NCBI GenBank assembly: GCA_937922785.1
Contig: CALAJQ010000002.1
Coordinates: 16,182 to 80,181 of the forward strand
Origin: an uncultured Acidimicrobiales bacterium
GTDB taxonomy: Bacteria > Actinomycetota > Acidimicrobiia > Acidimicrobiales > SZUA-35
Reading direction: 5' to 3'
Length of the DNA: 64,000 nt
In this document: in pieces, positions 52,711 through 60,781 of the stretch
Numbering within the stretch: the stretch's first letter is position 1
How the letters are laid out: every line of letters begins with the position of its first letter
Made by a program: the position numbers and the translations under genes
The notes under the pieces: generated by a model
Database searches by the model: none
Seen by the model: only the letters and a program-made list of their open reading frames with translations
What the model was told of the DNA's origin: nothing

Positions 52711-53826
52711 CTAAACGGCGGATGTGATGGAGTTGATGAAGTTGTCAGCTCGAGCTTCAACGTCGCCAGGGTAGAGCGATGCGGTTCGGCAGTTGATCGA
52801 CCTGCAGAACGCATCGAATTCACCCGTTGCTGGTATCAGCTCAAACTCCCAATCCGGTGACTCAGCTCGTGAGGCTTCGACGTTCGCTCGGATGAGGTCT
52901 GCTTCGGAGCTCATGCCGTTGAAGTCGAATGCTTGTGTGCCGTTGGTGGCGAAGACGTGATTGCCGCTCCATCCTGGCTTGGGTCGAATGGCCACGATGG
53001 TGAAATCGGGGTGTCTTCTGGTGAATTGTCGGGCGAGGATGTGGCATGCGCCTGCGGCGAAAAATGGACGGTCAGGTCGTTGCCAGGCAAGCACGACGTC
53101 GGCGACTTGTTCTGGCGTACGACGGAACGAGGTAGCAGCCATTGGTGAGCCGAGGTCGACTGAGGGCCCATCCAACTTGGTTGCTATCCCGACTGGCGGG
53201 CTCGTGATCCAGTGGACGGCAATGTCGGAGCGGGTTGCGAGATGCTCGGCGTAATCGACGGTTCGTTGTTGCCAGCCCGAAGCAGCGAAGCTCTCCCACT
53301 TCTCCTGCTGCGACTGAGTCAAGGCGTCGAAGAGGAGGAACCAGCTAGCCATGGTCATCGTTCCGCCGTCACGAAGTAGATCGAGTGCGGTGTCCAGGTG
53401 GTCAGGCTTATCCGCAAACCAGGCGTCGTCGTGGATGAGATCATAGGTTCCGGTGAGGGTCGGCAAGACGTCGGCGACGGTGCCGGTGAGGTAGCTGATC
53501 CGATCGGCAAAGCCCTGCTGAGCAGCGATCAGGGTTGCGTCTTGTGTGTGGTCGGGGTCGGCGTCGATCCCGGTGACGTGGCAAGCGGGGCCAGCAGCGT
53601 CAGCTAGCCACAGGGTCGAGTACCCGAGTCCTGATCCAAGGTCGAGGATTCGTTGAGCCCTCGCCGAGCGGACGATCCCAGCGACGGTCGACATAACCGG
53701 GCCGCCAGCGTTGTGCAGGCCACACCCGTGATCCTTCTGATGCTCGGAACTGAGTTGCCGAACATCAGCGAAGCGATCGCCTCCGGCAAGGTCAAGTAGT
53801 TGGTCGTTCACATCAACGAGGTCCAC
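52711..53826 (-). CDS. SAM methyltransferase fused to a putative papain-like domain
   Basis: A 371-residue two-domain protein. Residues about 25-205 are a class I SAM methyltransferase: 'RILDLGSGLGYSTLWLAD' (motif I), 'VTGIDADPDH' and 'YDLIHDDAWFADKPDHLD', similar to O-methyltransferases. Residues about 252-345 contain 'FFAAGACHILARQFTRRHP', 'SGNHVFATNG' and 'AFDFNG', giving Cys261, His290 and Asp301 in the order Cys-His-Asp of papain-like proteases or related cysteine enzymes. The second domain occurs alone in many uncharacterised proteins. GTG start at 53826. Substrates unknown; cytosolic. Confidence 0.65.
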   Translation of the reverse strand: MDLVDVNDQLLDLAGGDRFADVRQLSSEHQKDHGCGLHNAGGPVMSTVAGIVRSARAQRILDLGSGLGYSTLWLADAAGPACHVTGIDADPDHTQDATLIAAQQGFADRISYLTGTVADVLPTLTGTYDLIHDDAWFADKPDHLDTALDLLRDGGTMTMASWFLLFDALTQSQQEKWESFAASGWQQRTVDYAEHLATRSDIAVHWITSPPVGIATKLDGPSVDLGSPMAATSFRRTPEQVADVVLAWQRPDRPFFAAGACHILARQFTRRHPDFTIVAIRPKPGWSGNHVFATNGTQAFDFNGMSSEADLIRANVEASRAESPDWEFELIPATGEFDAFCRSINCRTASLYPGDVEARADNFINSITSAV

Positions 53827-53911
53827 GACTCTTACTATGCCATGTCAACCGCTCAGGGTTCAGCGAGGAAGGGCCCGGGCTCTCCTCCTAGAAAACACGC
53901 ACACTTCAACA

Positions 53912-53961
53912 CGCAGTTGAAAATCCATCGCATCATCAGCATCGACCTCGGCCTAGCACTC
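53912..53961. repeat. Short repeat family 4, second copy
   Basis: GCAGTTGAAAATCCATCGCATC ... AGCATCGACCTCGGCC, matching 51301-51351 with small gaps. Lies in an intergenic region, not next to a start. Confidence 0.5.
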
Positions 53962-54014
53962 GATGCCGGTCACGCCGACAGACGCGGGTCAGTCGATCGT
54001 GATATTGTCGATGC

Positions 54015-54221
54015 ATGTCCCTCCGTCAGTTTCTGAAGAACCTTGCTCGTCCTGTAGCCAGCCGCCGCAAAGCGGTCAGTCCCGAGGTAGAGGCCGAATT
54101 GGCACGCGCTCAGAAGTCGTCATTGACAGCTGGTGTGCACCTGACCAGGGACGGGGTTGCACCCTCGGCAGACCTAGAACAGGCAGCAGCACTAGGTCGA
54201 AACAGTCGCGGTTCGAACTAG
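54015..54221 (+). CDS. Possible small basic protein
   Basis: A 68-residue frame from ATG: 'MSLRQFLKNLARPVASRR' followed by 'AVSPEVEAELARAQKSS' and 'SADLEQAAALGRNSRG'. The amphipathic helical, basic N-terminus and acidic middle look coding, but there is no clear ribosome-binding site and no family match. Could be spurious. Confidence 0.3.
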   Translation: MSLRQFLKNLARPVASRRKAVSPEVEAELARAQKSSLTAGVHLTRDGVAPSADLEQAAALGRNSRGSN

Positions 54222-54260
54222 CTCGCCTGCAGCATCTGACCTGGCTAACCGTCACCAATT

Positions 54261-54310
54261 CAGTACTGACCTGGGAAACCGCCGGGTTTGACTGGGTAGA
54301 CCGCCAGTTG
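54261..54310. repeat. Intergenic repeat family 1
   Basis: GTACTGACCTGGGAAACCGCC followed by GGGTTTGACTGGGTAGACC and GCCAG. First block identical to 39838-39858, second to 58383-58406. Confidence 0.65.
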
Positions 54311-54346
54311 GAGATGGTGATACCTTCCGCGTCGGGGGGAGATTAG

Positions 54347-55171
54347 ATGTTTTATAGGCGTTTGGGAGCCCGGCGAACTTTACGAACGGATCCATTTGGG
54401 AAGGTGTTGGCCGGTAGCGGTCGATTCAAGGCTCGTAGTGTTTTAATCGCAGTGCTTGCAGTTGCGTTTGCCGTCGGAGGCTGCGGTTCAGAACAGTCCG
54501 CGAACGTGGCACCCGATCGACCCACGACCGTGCCGTTGGCGCCAAGCGAAGTCTTGCCCATCGGGCCGAGCTCGGCTGACTCATCTGAACGACGGATCTT
54601 CAAGAATCTGTTGCAGGGGTTGGCGCCGCTGCCGGGGGTCACGTTCACAGGTGGTTTCCCAAGCCCTGACGAGGGCAGCCTCGACTATGGATTCCCACCT
54701 GAGCCTTGCACTCCGGCCCAGAGACTCGACGCAGACGAGCTGGGTCCGTATGAGTCCACTACCGATGGGTTCCGCCTCGAAGACGAGTCGGCCCGAGGAG
54801 GCTTTCGCCTGATCTGGTTCGACTCCGCCGCCGAGGCAACCGATTACATGACCGCTTACCGAGACACATGCGATAGCTACGAAACAGTGCAACAAGGTGG
54901 TGCTCCTCGAGGTATCAGGCGCGCCGTCTTCGTCGAGACTGACGTAAACCTCGTTGACGGTGTTGACGAGGTTTCGATCCTCAGTTCGGAATGGCGTGCG
55001 ACCGCCAACGACCGAAGTTGGGGAAACGACATTCTGTACACAGTTCAAATCGACAATGTGGTTGTCGAATCTGCACTGCTTTCGGGGGCGTCGATTGAAG
55101 ACATGCGGCCCGAAGCTGAAACTCTGTTCCTTAAGCTCGTCGACCACGTCGAATCCAAGATCAGACCCTGA
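54347..55171 (+). CDS. Predicted lipoprotein
   Basis: A 274-residue protein with a long basic N-terminus (about 30 residues), hydrophobic helix and lipobox 'AVGGC', then a Thr/Pro linker and a C-terminal domain of about 170 residues with a Cys pair ('PEPCTPAQ', 'RDTCDSYETV'). The pattern 'FRLIWFDSAAEATDYMTAYR' and 'VVVESALLSGASIEDMRPEA' suggests an alpha/beta domain similar to many exported actinobacterial proteins (PknH-like sensor or DUF-type), but no family is claimed. Start supported by GGGGGAG 7 nt upstream. Family-2 repeat follows the stop. Confidence 0.7.
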   Translation: MFYRRLGARRTLRTDPFGKVLAGSGRFKARSVLIAVLAVAFAVGGCGSEQSANVAPDRPTTVPLAPSEVLPIGPSSADSSERRIFKNLLQGLAPLPGVTFTGGFPSPDEGSLDYGFPPEPCTPAQRLDADELGPYESTTDGFRLEDESARGGFRLIWFDSAAEATDYMTAYRDTCDSYETVQQGGAPRGIRRAVFVETDVNLVDGVDEVSILSSEWRATANDRSWGNDILYTVQIDNVVVESALLSGASIEDMRPEAETLFLKLVDHVESKIRP

Positions 55172-55179
55172 CGGAAGCT

Positions 55180-55223
55180 GGGGTCAAGTCTCAAAAGTAG
55201 GTAGGTCCAGTTTCTGTGGATAC
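55180..55223 (+). repeat. Intergenic repeat family 2, copy 4
   Basis: GGGGTCAAGTCTCAAAAGTAG, then TTTCTGTGGATAC, nine bases after the lipoprotein stop. Its first half matches copy 1 (AAAAGTAG form) and its DnaA-like part is one base off consensus. Confidence 0.7.
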
Positions 55224-55231
55224 TCGTTCGC

Positions 55232-58200
55232 TCAGTTGATCCGTGTCGCTGTGAAGGTTGACGTGCTGTCGGCAATGCCGAAGCTGTTTCCTAGATCGAT
55301 CACGACGTCTACTTGCCATGTGATGGCGTCGAGGTCGGATGCGTCGAGTCCTTCAGCTGTATAGAACGTGGAGGAACCGGGTTCGATATCGCTGCACAAC
55401 AACGCCGGACCTATGCAGTCGACAACTGTCACAGTTCCAGTCCCCGTTGTCAGGTCAAAGCTCCCAGTAGTGAAGATGTTGCCGACGCCCAGCTGGTTCG
55501 CCACCCGCTGGTCGATGGCGAAACTAAGCATGTCGCCATCAACAACTGCATCGCCGCTGTACACGTATGTCGAGTCGGCAAGTGGTGTATCCCGGCCCTT
55601 CAGGCCGCCCTCACCAGTAATGGCGTGGGTAGCTCTTTCAAGTCCGCTGAATGGAAGAGCGTCGACAGCTACGTCGAGGTTGAACCACCGGGCTACAACA
55701 TATTCCTGGGCGTTGTCTCGGTAGAACACAACACTCGGAGTTTCAGAAATGAAGTCACCCCAAGGCGTGGAGATCGACCCAACCGAAACCTCCGCTGGCT
55801 GATGGACGGGTACGTCCAGCGTTTCAGCGTCGTAGTAGTACTTGTCGCAAACTCCGATCCGGGAACAGACGATGTCACCGGCCTCGATCCAGTCCAGCGA
55901 TAGTTCATGGTCGGTGATCTCGCTTGTCTCGAACGACGCCTCAAAAGTGACGTCAGATGATGACAACTGCACGTCAACCAGACCGTCAGTCAGCTCGAAA
56001 CTGACTTCGCTGGGCAAGCTCAAGATGTCGACCGAATCGAACCCAACCCCAGCTGTCATGAGGTCGATGACCGTGGTGCGAATACGTCCACTGCCGTCGT
56101 CGGTGTAGACACTCCACTCTGCTCGTGTTCCTTCGACCGCGTTAGTTTCGTTAAAGATCGACAGGGTCATGTAGTGCGCTTCGGGACCATTTTCGAACAG
56201 TTGAATGGGCGAGAGACTGTGGCCGGCCCGCAGTTCGATCATTGCCGACAGTGCTTCAGGGTCGGTGATCTCAAAGTTGAAATAGGTGGAGGGCGTTTCG
56301 TTGTCGACCCTAACTTCCACGAGCGCATCTGAAGTGCCCCGGAACAGCTGCTCAACCGCCTTGCGCATCAGGCCGTCTTGGTGGCCGTTGCTGGTGAAGC
56401 CGACAAGCTCAGCTAACCACTCGGGCGTGATATCGAGGTGGTCCGAGTCGAGGTTCGCCATTGGTGAGGCGACGTATTCCAGCGTGTTGTTGTAATAAAC
56501 CGCATCCTTAACCGTCGGTTTCAGGTACTTCGCCCAGGGGGAATTGTCGGTGAAGGTCAACTGCGTCGTGTCGACAAAGTACGCATCATGATTGAACGTG
56601 GTCGCGTTGTAGAACACTCGATCCGAAACCCCGTGATCCCAGTAGATGTAGTCGTTGCCGATTGCCATCTCGCGGGTGAATCGGGCGACCTCGGCTTGTG
56701 CTGGGTCTGGCGCCGGGAATGTCGATTCGAACACCGGCACTGCTTCCCCGTCAACGAACCGCTGCACGTTTGATGTGACCAGTCCGTCAGCGAGCTGGTG
56801 TGTCAGCGGCGTCGCCGGTGTGAGCAGGTTGCCTGCGTCGGCCGTAACTTCTTCCGCCAGCGCCTCGACCACCATGAACCGTGGACGCTCGCCCGCGTTG
56901 GGGTCCGCCCCTTCGGGCCCGTGAACAAATACGTCCCACTCGGCACGCCCTCCGTTAACCAGGGAACTGCCGGCGTTGTAAAGGTTCAGAGCGAGGAAGT
57001 ACTCGCCCTCTGGAGCGTCGCTCTCGAGGAATCGGGTTGGTGCCAGCTTGAATCCAGCGGGAAGCTCATTGGCCTCGAACGCGGCGATGGCGGCCTGGTC
57101 GCGGAACTCCCAGCGGATGTAAACCGACCCGGGTGACGGTGGTTCGTCGTCGCCCTGTTCGCTCTTAACCAAGAAATCCAACCAAGCCCGGTTGGTCCGG
57201 TCGGCCACGCCCTCGGCGTAGGTGACGGCTTCCATGCCAACGAACAGCTTCTTGAAGACGTTGCGGGACGCAACCAGCTCTTCAGGTGTCGGGTCAATGG
57301 GCGTCGCAGGCAGGGCAACCACGATTTGTTCCAGGCCATCGATAGCTGACGAACTGACGGTTAGGGGTTGCTCGGAGGCGTCGTCACCTTGGGTTGCGTG
57401 CCGGTTGAGGCCGTTGTAGGTCTCGACGAACTCTGAAGCATCCGATGTGTGGAAGGCCACCGATCCGACGAAATCACCATCGACCAGGTCGAGTGCGCCG
57501 GTCATCGCGGCCGCGCTCTGGAGGCCGAGATCAGACGGCACGCTGTCGTCAAGGAGTGCGGGAAGGGCATAGACGAAGCTGATGTGAGACTGTCCATCCA
57601 GCGTCACATCGAGGGCGATGGGGGACTTCTCGGAGTTCTCGCCGTCGGCCACGTCGAGGACCGATTCAACGACAGATTGGTTGCCGGCAACCAGCACACC
57701 ATCAGGAAGCAGGGCGAGATGGCTTCCGCTTTGGTCGACGTAAAGTGTTTGGGACGATGGGCCGTATGTGCCATCAGTAGGCGGTATTGATCCCACCACA
57801 ACTTCGTCGATTACTTCACTACGAACTTTGGCAATGAGAAACGGCCCGTCGGCGACTTCGCTCGTGTGGCCAACCAATGCAGTGGTCATGGCGGCTGGAA
57901 TGTCGATGCTTTCAGCGAGTTTTCCGATGGTTCCGAACGTCTCGTTCAAGGACGGGTCGGCGCCGTCACCAGCCAGTAGTGCGGCTACCTCAACCGATGA
58001 TCCGCTGGCCAACAGAGTTTCGATGTCGGCTGCGAATACGCGGCTGGTGTCGGCTGGAAAGAGTTCTACCAGTGTTGGGAGCGCTTCGGAATGGTTAGTT
58101 TGCTCGGCGCCCGCCTCGGTGTCGGTAGGGCCCGCCTCGACGTCAGTTGCGGTCGTGGTGTTGGTGGTAGAGGACCCGCTGGCCCCATCTTCGTCTGCAC

Positions 58201-58321
58201 TGGTGCAGGCGGCCAGCAGTAGACATGTGACGGTGAATACGGCTAAGCCGACTCTGCGTCTTGGAGTCTTGTTGCGCGGCGAGCTATATATAGACATTCG
58301 CTCGAAGTTAGCAGTCCGCAT
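55232..58321 (-). CDS. Large lipoprotein, DUF3352-like head with duplicated C-terminal modules
   Basis: About 1029 residues with signal peptide and lipobox 'LLLAAC'. Residues about 75-330 ('LPTLVELFPADTSRVFAADI', 'DGVLVAGNQSVVESVLDV') resemble DUF3352, an exported domain of unknown role. After that, two related modules appear: 'YIRWEFRDQAAIAAFEA'...'FLALNLYNAG'...'RAEWDVFVHG' and 'YFNFEITDPEALSAMIE'...'MTLSIFNETN'...'RAEWSVYTDD'. Their 'RAEW..y' and 'GF.LAP' pattern recalls the acetoacetate-decarboxylase-like fold, a tentative link. The last 100 residues are beta-rich with a Cys pair. Start may instead be the ATG at 58297. Function unknown. Confidence 0.7.
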   Translation of the reverse strand: MRTANFERMSIYSSPRNKTPRRRVGLAVFTVTCLLLAACTSADEDGASGSSTTNTTTATDVEAGPTDTEAGAEQTNHSEALPTLVELFPADTSRVFAADIETLLASGSSVEVAALLAGDGADPSLNETFGTIGKLAESIDIPAAMTTALVGHTSEVADGPFLIAKVRSEVIDEVVVGSIPPTDGTYGPSSQTLYVDQSGSHLALLPDGVLVAGNQSVVESVLDVADGENSEKSPIALDVTLDGQSHISFVYALPALLDDSVPSDLGLQSAAAMTGALDLVDGDFVGSVAFHTSDASEFVETYNGLNRHATQGDDASEQPLTVSSSAIDGLEQIVVALPATPIDPTPEELVASRNVFKKLFVGMEAVTYAEGVADRTNRAWLDFLVKSEQGDDEPPSPGSVYIRWEFRDQAAIAAFEANELPAGFKLAPTRFLESDAPEGEYFLALNLYNAGSSLVNGGRAEWDVFVHGPEGADPNAGERPRFMVVEALAEEVTADAGNLLTPATPLTHQLADGLVTSNVQRFVDGEAVPVFESTFPAPDPAQAEVARFTREMAIGNDYIYWDHGVSDRVFYNATTFNHDAYFVDTTQLTFTDNSPWAKYLKPTVKDAVYYNNTLEYVASPMANLDSDHLDITPEWLAELVGFTSNGHQDGLMRKAVEQLFRGTSDALVEVRVDNETPSTYFNFEITDPEALSAMIELRAGHSLSPIQLFENGPEAHYMTLSIFNETNAVEGTRAEWSVYTDDGSGRIRTTVIDLMTAGVGFDSVDILSLPSEVSFELTDGLVDVQLSSSDVTFEASFETSEITDHELSLDWIEAGDIVCSRIGVCDKYYYDAETLDVPVHQPAEVSVGSISTPWGDFISETPSVVFYRDNAQEYVVARWFNLDVAVDALPFSGLERATHAITGEGGLKGRDTPLADSTYVYSGDAVVDGDMLSFAIDQRVANQLGVGNIFTTGSFDLTTGTGTVTVVDCIGPALLCSDIEPGSSTFYTAEGLDASDLDAITWQVDVVIDLGNSFGIADSTSTFTATRIN

Positions 58322-58331
58322 GACCCAGAGC

Positions 58332-58410
58332 CGTACTGACCGGGCTAGCAGTCAACAATCTTGTTCCGACCGCTCAACCAGCCGGGTTTGACTGGGTAGA
58401 CCGCCAGAAC
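58332..58410. repeat. Intergenic repeat family 1
   Basis: GTACTGACCGGGCTAGCAG, then GCCGGGTTTGACTGGGTAGA and CCGCCAGAACG. Lies between two minus-strand genes, upstream of the large lipoprotein start. Confidence 0.65.
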
Positions 58411-58454
58411 GCAGAGAACGGGAGAGGTGACGGGCACCTGGCGCTGAGCGGCTA

Positions 58455-59414
58455 CTAAAACAGAACCAGATCAACGACGACTGGCCGATGGTCCGAACCT
58501 AGGTGGGGTCCAATAGTGCGGCCCTCTACTCCGAACTCGGGCGAAACAAGCACGTGGTCAAGTGTGATGCCGCCCGTCAACGGAACCAGCCTTGACGGCC
58601 AGGTGCCCGTAAGTCCTCGACCATCGGCGGCGTCTCGAAGATTAGTCTCAGACAGAATGTGGCGATAAGGACTCGACCAGCGTGTTGCGTTTAGGTCTCC
58701 GATTAACACCTTGGGACCTTTGTGACCTGCAAGAACAGCCACGGCGCTATCGGTCTGCTCGTCGCCGACCTCAACTGCGTCTGCATTGGTTGGGGGCAAA
58801 AGGTGGACAGCGTAAACCAACACGCTGGAATCTCCGCGATCAAGTGAGGCTTCGAATGTGATTGAAGGCAACAGGTTTGCGTCGACCACCCGTAGGCCAC
58901 TTGTTTCCATCCCGTCGCGCACAAACACAGCCATACCGAAGTTGTCACTCCGAATCGTTTCAGTGGGGAGCATTGTCATTCCAGAGAGTGAACTCTGTAG
59001 GCCAGCGGCCCAGCGCAAGTCGGTTTCCTGGGCAACGATGATGTCGGCGTTTTGTTGACCAAGCCAGGCTGCGGCCTGTGCAATCTCCTGATTTGAGGTC
59101 AGGACGTTGAACTGAATAATGCGTAGTGATGGACCTTGACCGACAGGTTCTGTAGCGCCAAAAGCCAACGGGTAAATGGCAACGAGATGGATCAGGAACA
59201 ACGCTCCAACTACCGCCCCAGCTCGCCACGACCGAAGTGCCATTAACCCAATAAAGGCAACAAGGAACAGCGCTGCGTATTGGAGTCGGAACGGAGAAAA
59301 CAGATCGAACAGCCAGAACCATCTGCCCATCAACCCAAGAATCGAGGCGCCAAGAACACCTGCTGAGCAAAACGAGATGCCCCAAGCCAGCCGACTTCTA
59401 ACATGAGAGATCAC
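58455..59414 (-). CDS. Membrane-anchored endonuclease/exonuclease/phosphatase family protein
   Basis: A 319-residue protein with three N-terminal membrane helices (about residues 10-30, 44-60, 66-84) followed by an EEP domain facing outside: 'LRIIQFNVLTSN' (Asn), 'ADIIVAQETD' (Glu), 'VLIGDLNATRWSSPYR' (Asp-x-Asn) and 'LGSDHRPVVVDLVL' (Asp-His). All catalytic residues are present. EEP enzymes cleave phosphodiesters in DNA, lipids or phosphoinositides; this anchored extracytoplasmic form is common in actinobacteria and of unknown substrate. It follows the alditol oxidase on the same strand with a 10-bp gap. Confidence 0.85.
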   Translation of the reverse strand: MISHVRSRLAWGISFCSAGVLGASILGLMGRWFWLFDLFSPFRLQYAALFLVAFIGLMALRSWRAGAVVGALFLIHLVAIYPLAFGATEPVGQGPSLRIIQFNVLTSNQEIAQAAAWLGQQNADIIVAQETDLRWAAGLQSSLSGMTMLPTETIRSDNFGMAVFVRDGMETSGLRVVDANLLPSITFEASLDRGDSSVLVYAVHLLPPTNADAVEVGDEQTDSAVAVLAGHKGPKVLIGDLNATRWSSPYRHILSETNLRDAADGRGLTGTWPSRLVPLTGGITLDHVLVSPEFGVEGRTIGPHLGSDHRPVVVDLVLF

Positions 59415-59424
59415 CCGTCAGATA

Positions 59425-60663
59425 CTACGGACGAAGGCGTTGCAAGTACGGGTTGTTGAATTTGCCGTTGGGGTCATATCGGTCGACGACGACTAGAAAG
59501 TCATCCAGCTTGGGGAAGCGCGCAGCCAAGTCGGCTCGGCCAAAATCGAACAACTTGCCCCAGTGGGGGCGGGGCTCGAAGGGTGCCAGTGCTTCTTCGA
59601 TTGGGGTCAACAAAGCGTGGACTTCGTCGATGTGTTTCTTCCATGTAAATCCTATGGAAAGCGTCTCCCGCTTGTAAGCAGGGCTAAGCCAAATGTCGTC
59701 GGCGGCAACAGTCCGAATCTCGCTGCCGTGAAGGTGCGGGTCGATTTGGTCACCCATCGCTCGTAGGGCATTGAGAGCATCGATGCTGTGACGCCGGTCG
59801 ACGAAGTACTCGCTTTGCAGTTCGTCACCGCCGGCCGAAGGTGCACCGCCGGGTATAAAATGCGCTAGGCGCTCGCTCCACGGCCCTGGCTCGTGCAGCG
59901 TTGTGTGCTTGCCTGCTTCGAGCTGGCCTTGAACTTTGTGCATCCCCCAAAGCTCGTCCGGCACTTCAATTGCCTTGGCGCTTGGCAGCCGGTGCTTGCG
60001 CCAAATGCCTGTCACGTTCGGTACATCAAACTTCGTATGAAAGTTGACGCTGTAGGCGCTGGCCATGATCTCGTCGAAGTTGTCGATGAAGGTCTCCCAG
60101 GGGGTGTTGCGGTAATAGTCCTGCTGCACGAAGTAGCTGGGCTGCACGTCAAGAGTGATTCTGGTGAAGATACCGAACGCTCCTAGACCAACGGCCAGGG
60201 CTGGCAAGTCGGCGGAGTTGGCTTCTGCGGTGCGGATTTCGCCGGCCGCATCGACCAACTCGACCCCTGCAATTTCAGCCGACAAGATTTGGTTCGTGTC
60301 GCCTGAACCGTGGGTGGCAGTCGCGGTTGCGCCGGCGACCGAAATGTGGGGCAACGACCCAAGATTCTTCAGCGCCAGACCTCGGGCTTCCAGCTCGGCG
60401 ACTGTTTTTGAGTAACTCCAGCGAGCGGGAATCGTGGCGGTCTGGGAGTCAGCGGCTACTGACATTTCAAGCCCAAGTTCGCTGCAATCAATCAGCGTGC
60501 CGCCGGGGGAGTCGGCACTGCGGTTGAATGAGTGGCGGGTACCTATCGCTTTGGCCATGGTGGCGGAAGCAACGACTTCTTGAAGCTGTTCCATCGACGA
60601 AGGCTGTTCAACCGAGGTTGCCTCGAACTCGAAGTTCTCGGACCAGTTAGCAAGTGGAGCCAT
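59425..60663 (-). CDS. FAD-linked alditol oxidase family
   Basis: A 412-residue VAO-type flavoprotein. 'AIGTRHSFNRSADS' carries the His expected to bind FAD covalently, 'LGSLPHISVAGATATATHGSG' is the FAD pyrophosphate-binding motif, and the C-terminal half matches the D-arabinono-lactone oxidase/alditol oxidase cap, ending 'DRYDPNGKFNNPYLQRL'. Closest in character to Streptomyces AldO (xylitol/sorbitol to aldose with H2O2). Substrate is inferred. Length is right. Possibly in one transcript with the EEP gene. Confidence 0.88.
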   Translation of the reverse strand: MAPLANWSENFEFEATSVEQPSSMEQLQEVVASATMAKAIGTRHSFNRSADSPGGTLIDCSELGLEMSVAADSQTATIPARWSYSKTVAELEARGLALKNLGSLPHISVAGATATATHGSGDTNQILSAEIAGVELVDAAGEIRTAEANSADLPALAVGLGAFGIFTRITLDVQPSYFVQQDYYRNTPWETFIDNFDEIMASAYSVNFHTKFDVPNVTGIWRKHRLPSAKAIEVPDELWGMHKVQGQLEAGKHTTLHEPGPWSERLAHFIPGGAPSAGGDELQSEYFVDRRHSIDALNALRAMGDQIDPHLHGSEIRTVAADDIWLSPAYKRETLSIGFTWKKHIDEVHALLTPIEEALAPFEPRPHWGKLFDFGRADLAARFPKLDDFLVVVDRYDPNGKFNNPYLQRLRP

Positions 60664-60724
60664 GGCCTAGATCGTACAGGGGACAAGCTCGTCCTATCTG
60701 ACCGCCTAGACCGTCAAAATCTTC

Positions 60725-60771
60725 GAACTGACCTGGCTACCCGCCCGTTTTGGCTGGGTAGACCGCCAGTA
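60725..60771. repeat. Intergenic repeat family 1
   Basis: GAACTGACCTGGCTACCCGCC followed by GTTTTGGCTGGGTAGACC and GCCAGTACG. More diverged in the middle than the copies at 54261 and 58381. Confidence 0.6.
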
Positions 60772-60781
60772 CGAGGAGTGC

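Larger units (their letters stand above)
53827..54346. other. Gap with repeats and a possible small gene
   Basis: About 520 bp between divergent genes. It holds the family-4 repeat (53912-53961), a possible 68-codon gene (54015-54221) and a family-1 repeat (54261-54310). GGGGGAG at 54334-54340 is the ribosome-binding site of the next gene. Confidence 0.5.

Noticed and set aside
54581..55147. Minus-strand 188-codon frame
   Set aside because: Antisense to a lipoprotein gene that has a good RBS, signal peptide and lipobox; judged a shadow.
39805..60771. Intergenic repeats as integron attC sites
   Set aside because: They follow genes and have inverted parts, but the GTTRRRY/RYYYAAC core pairs are not found and no integron integrase is present.
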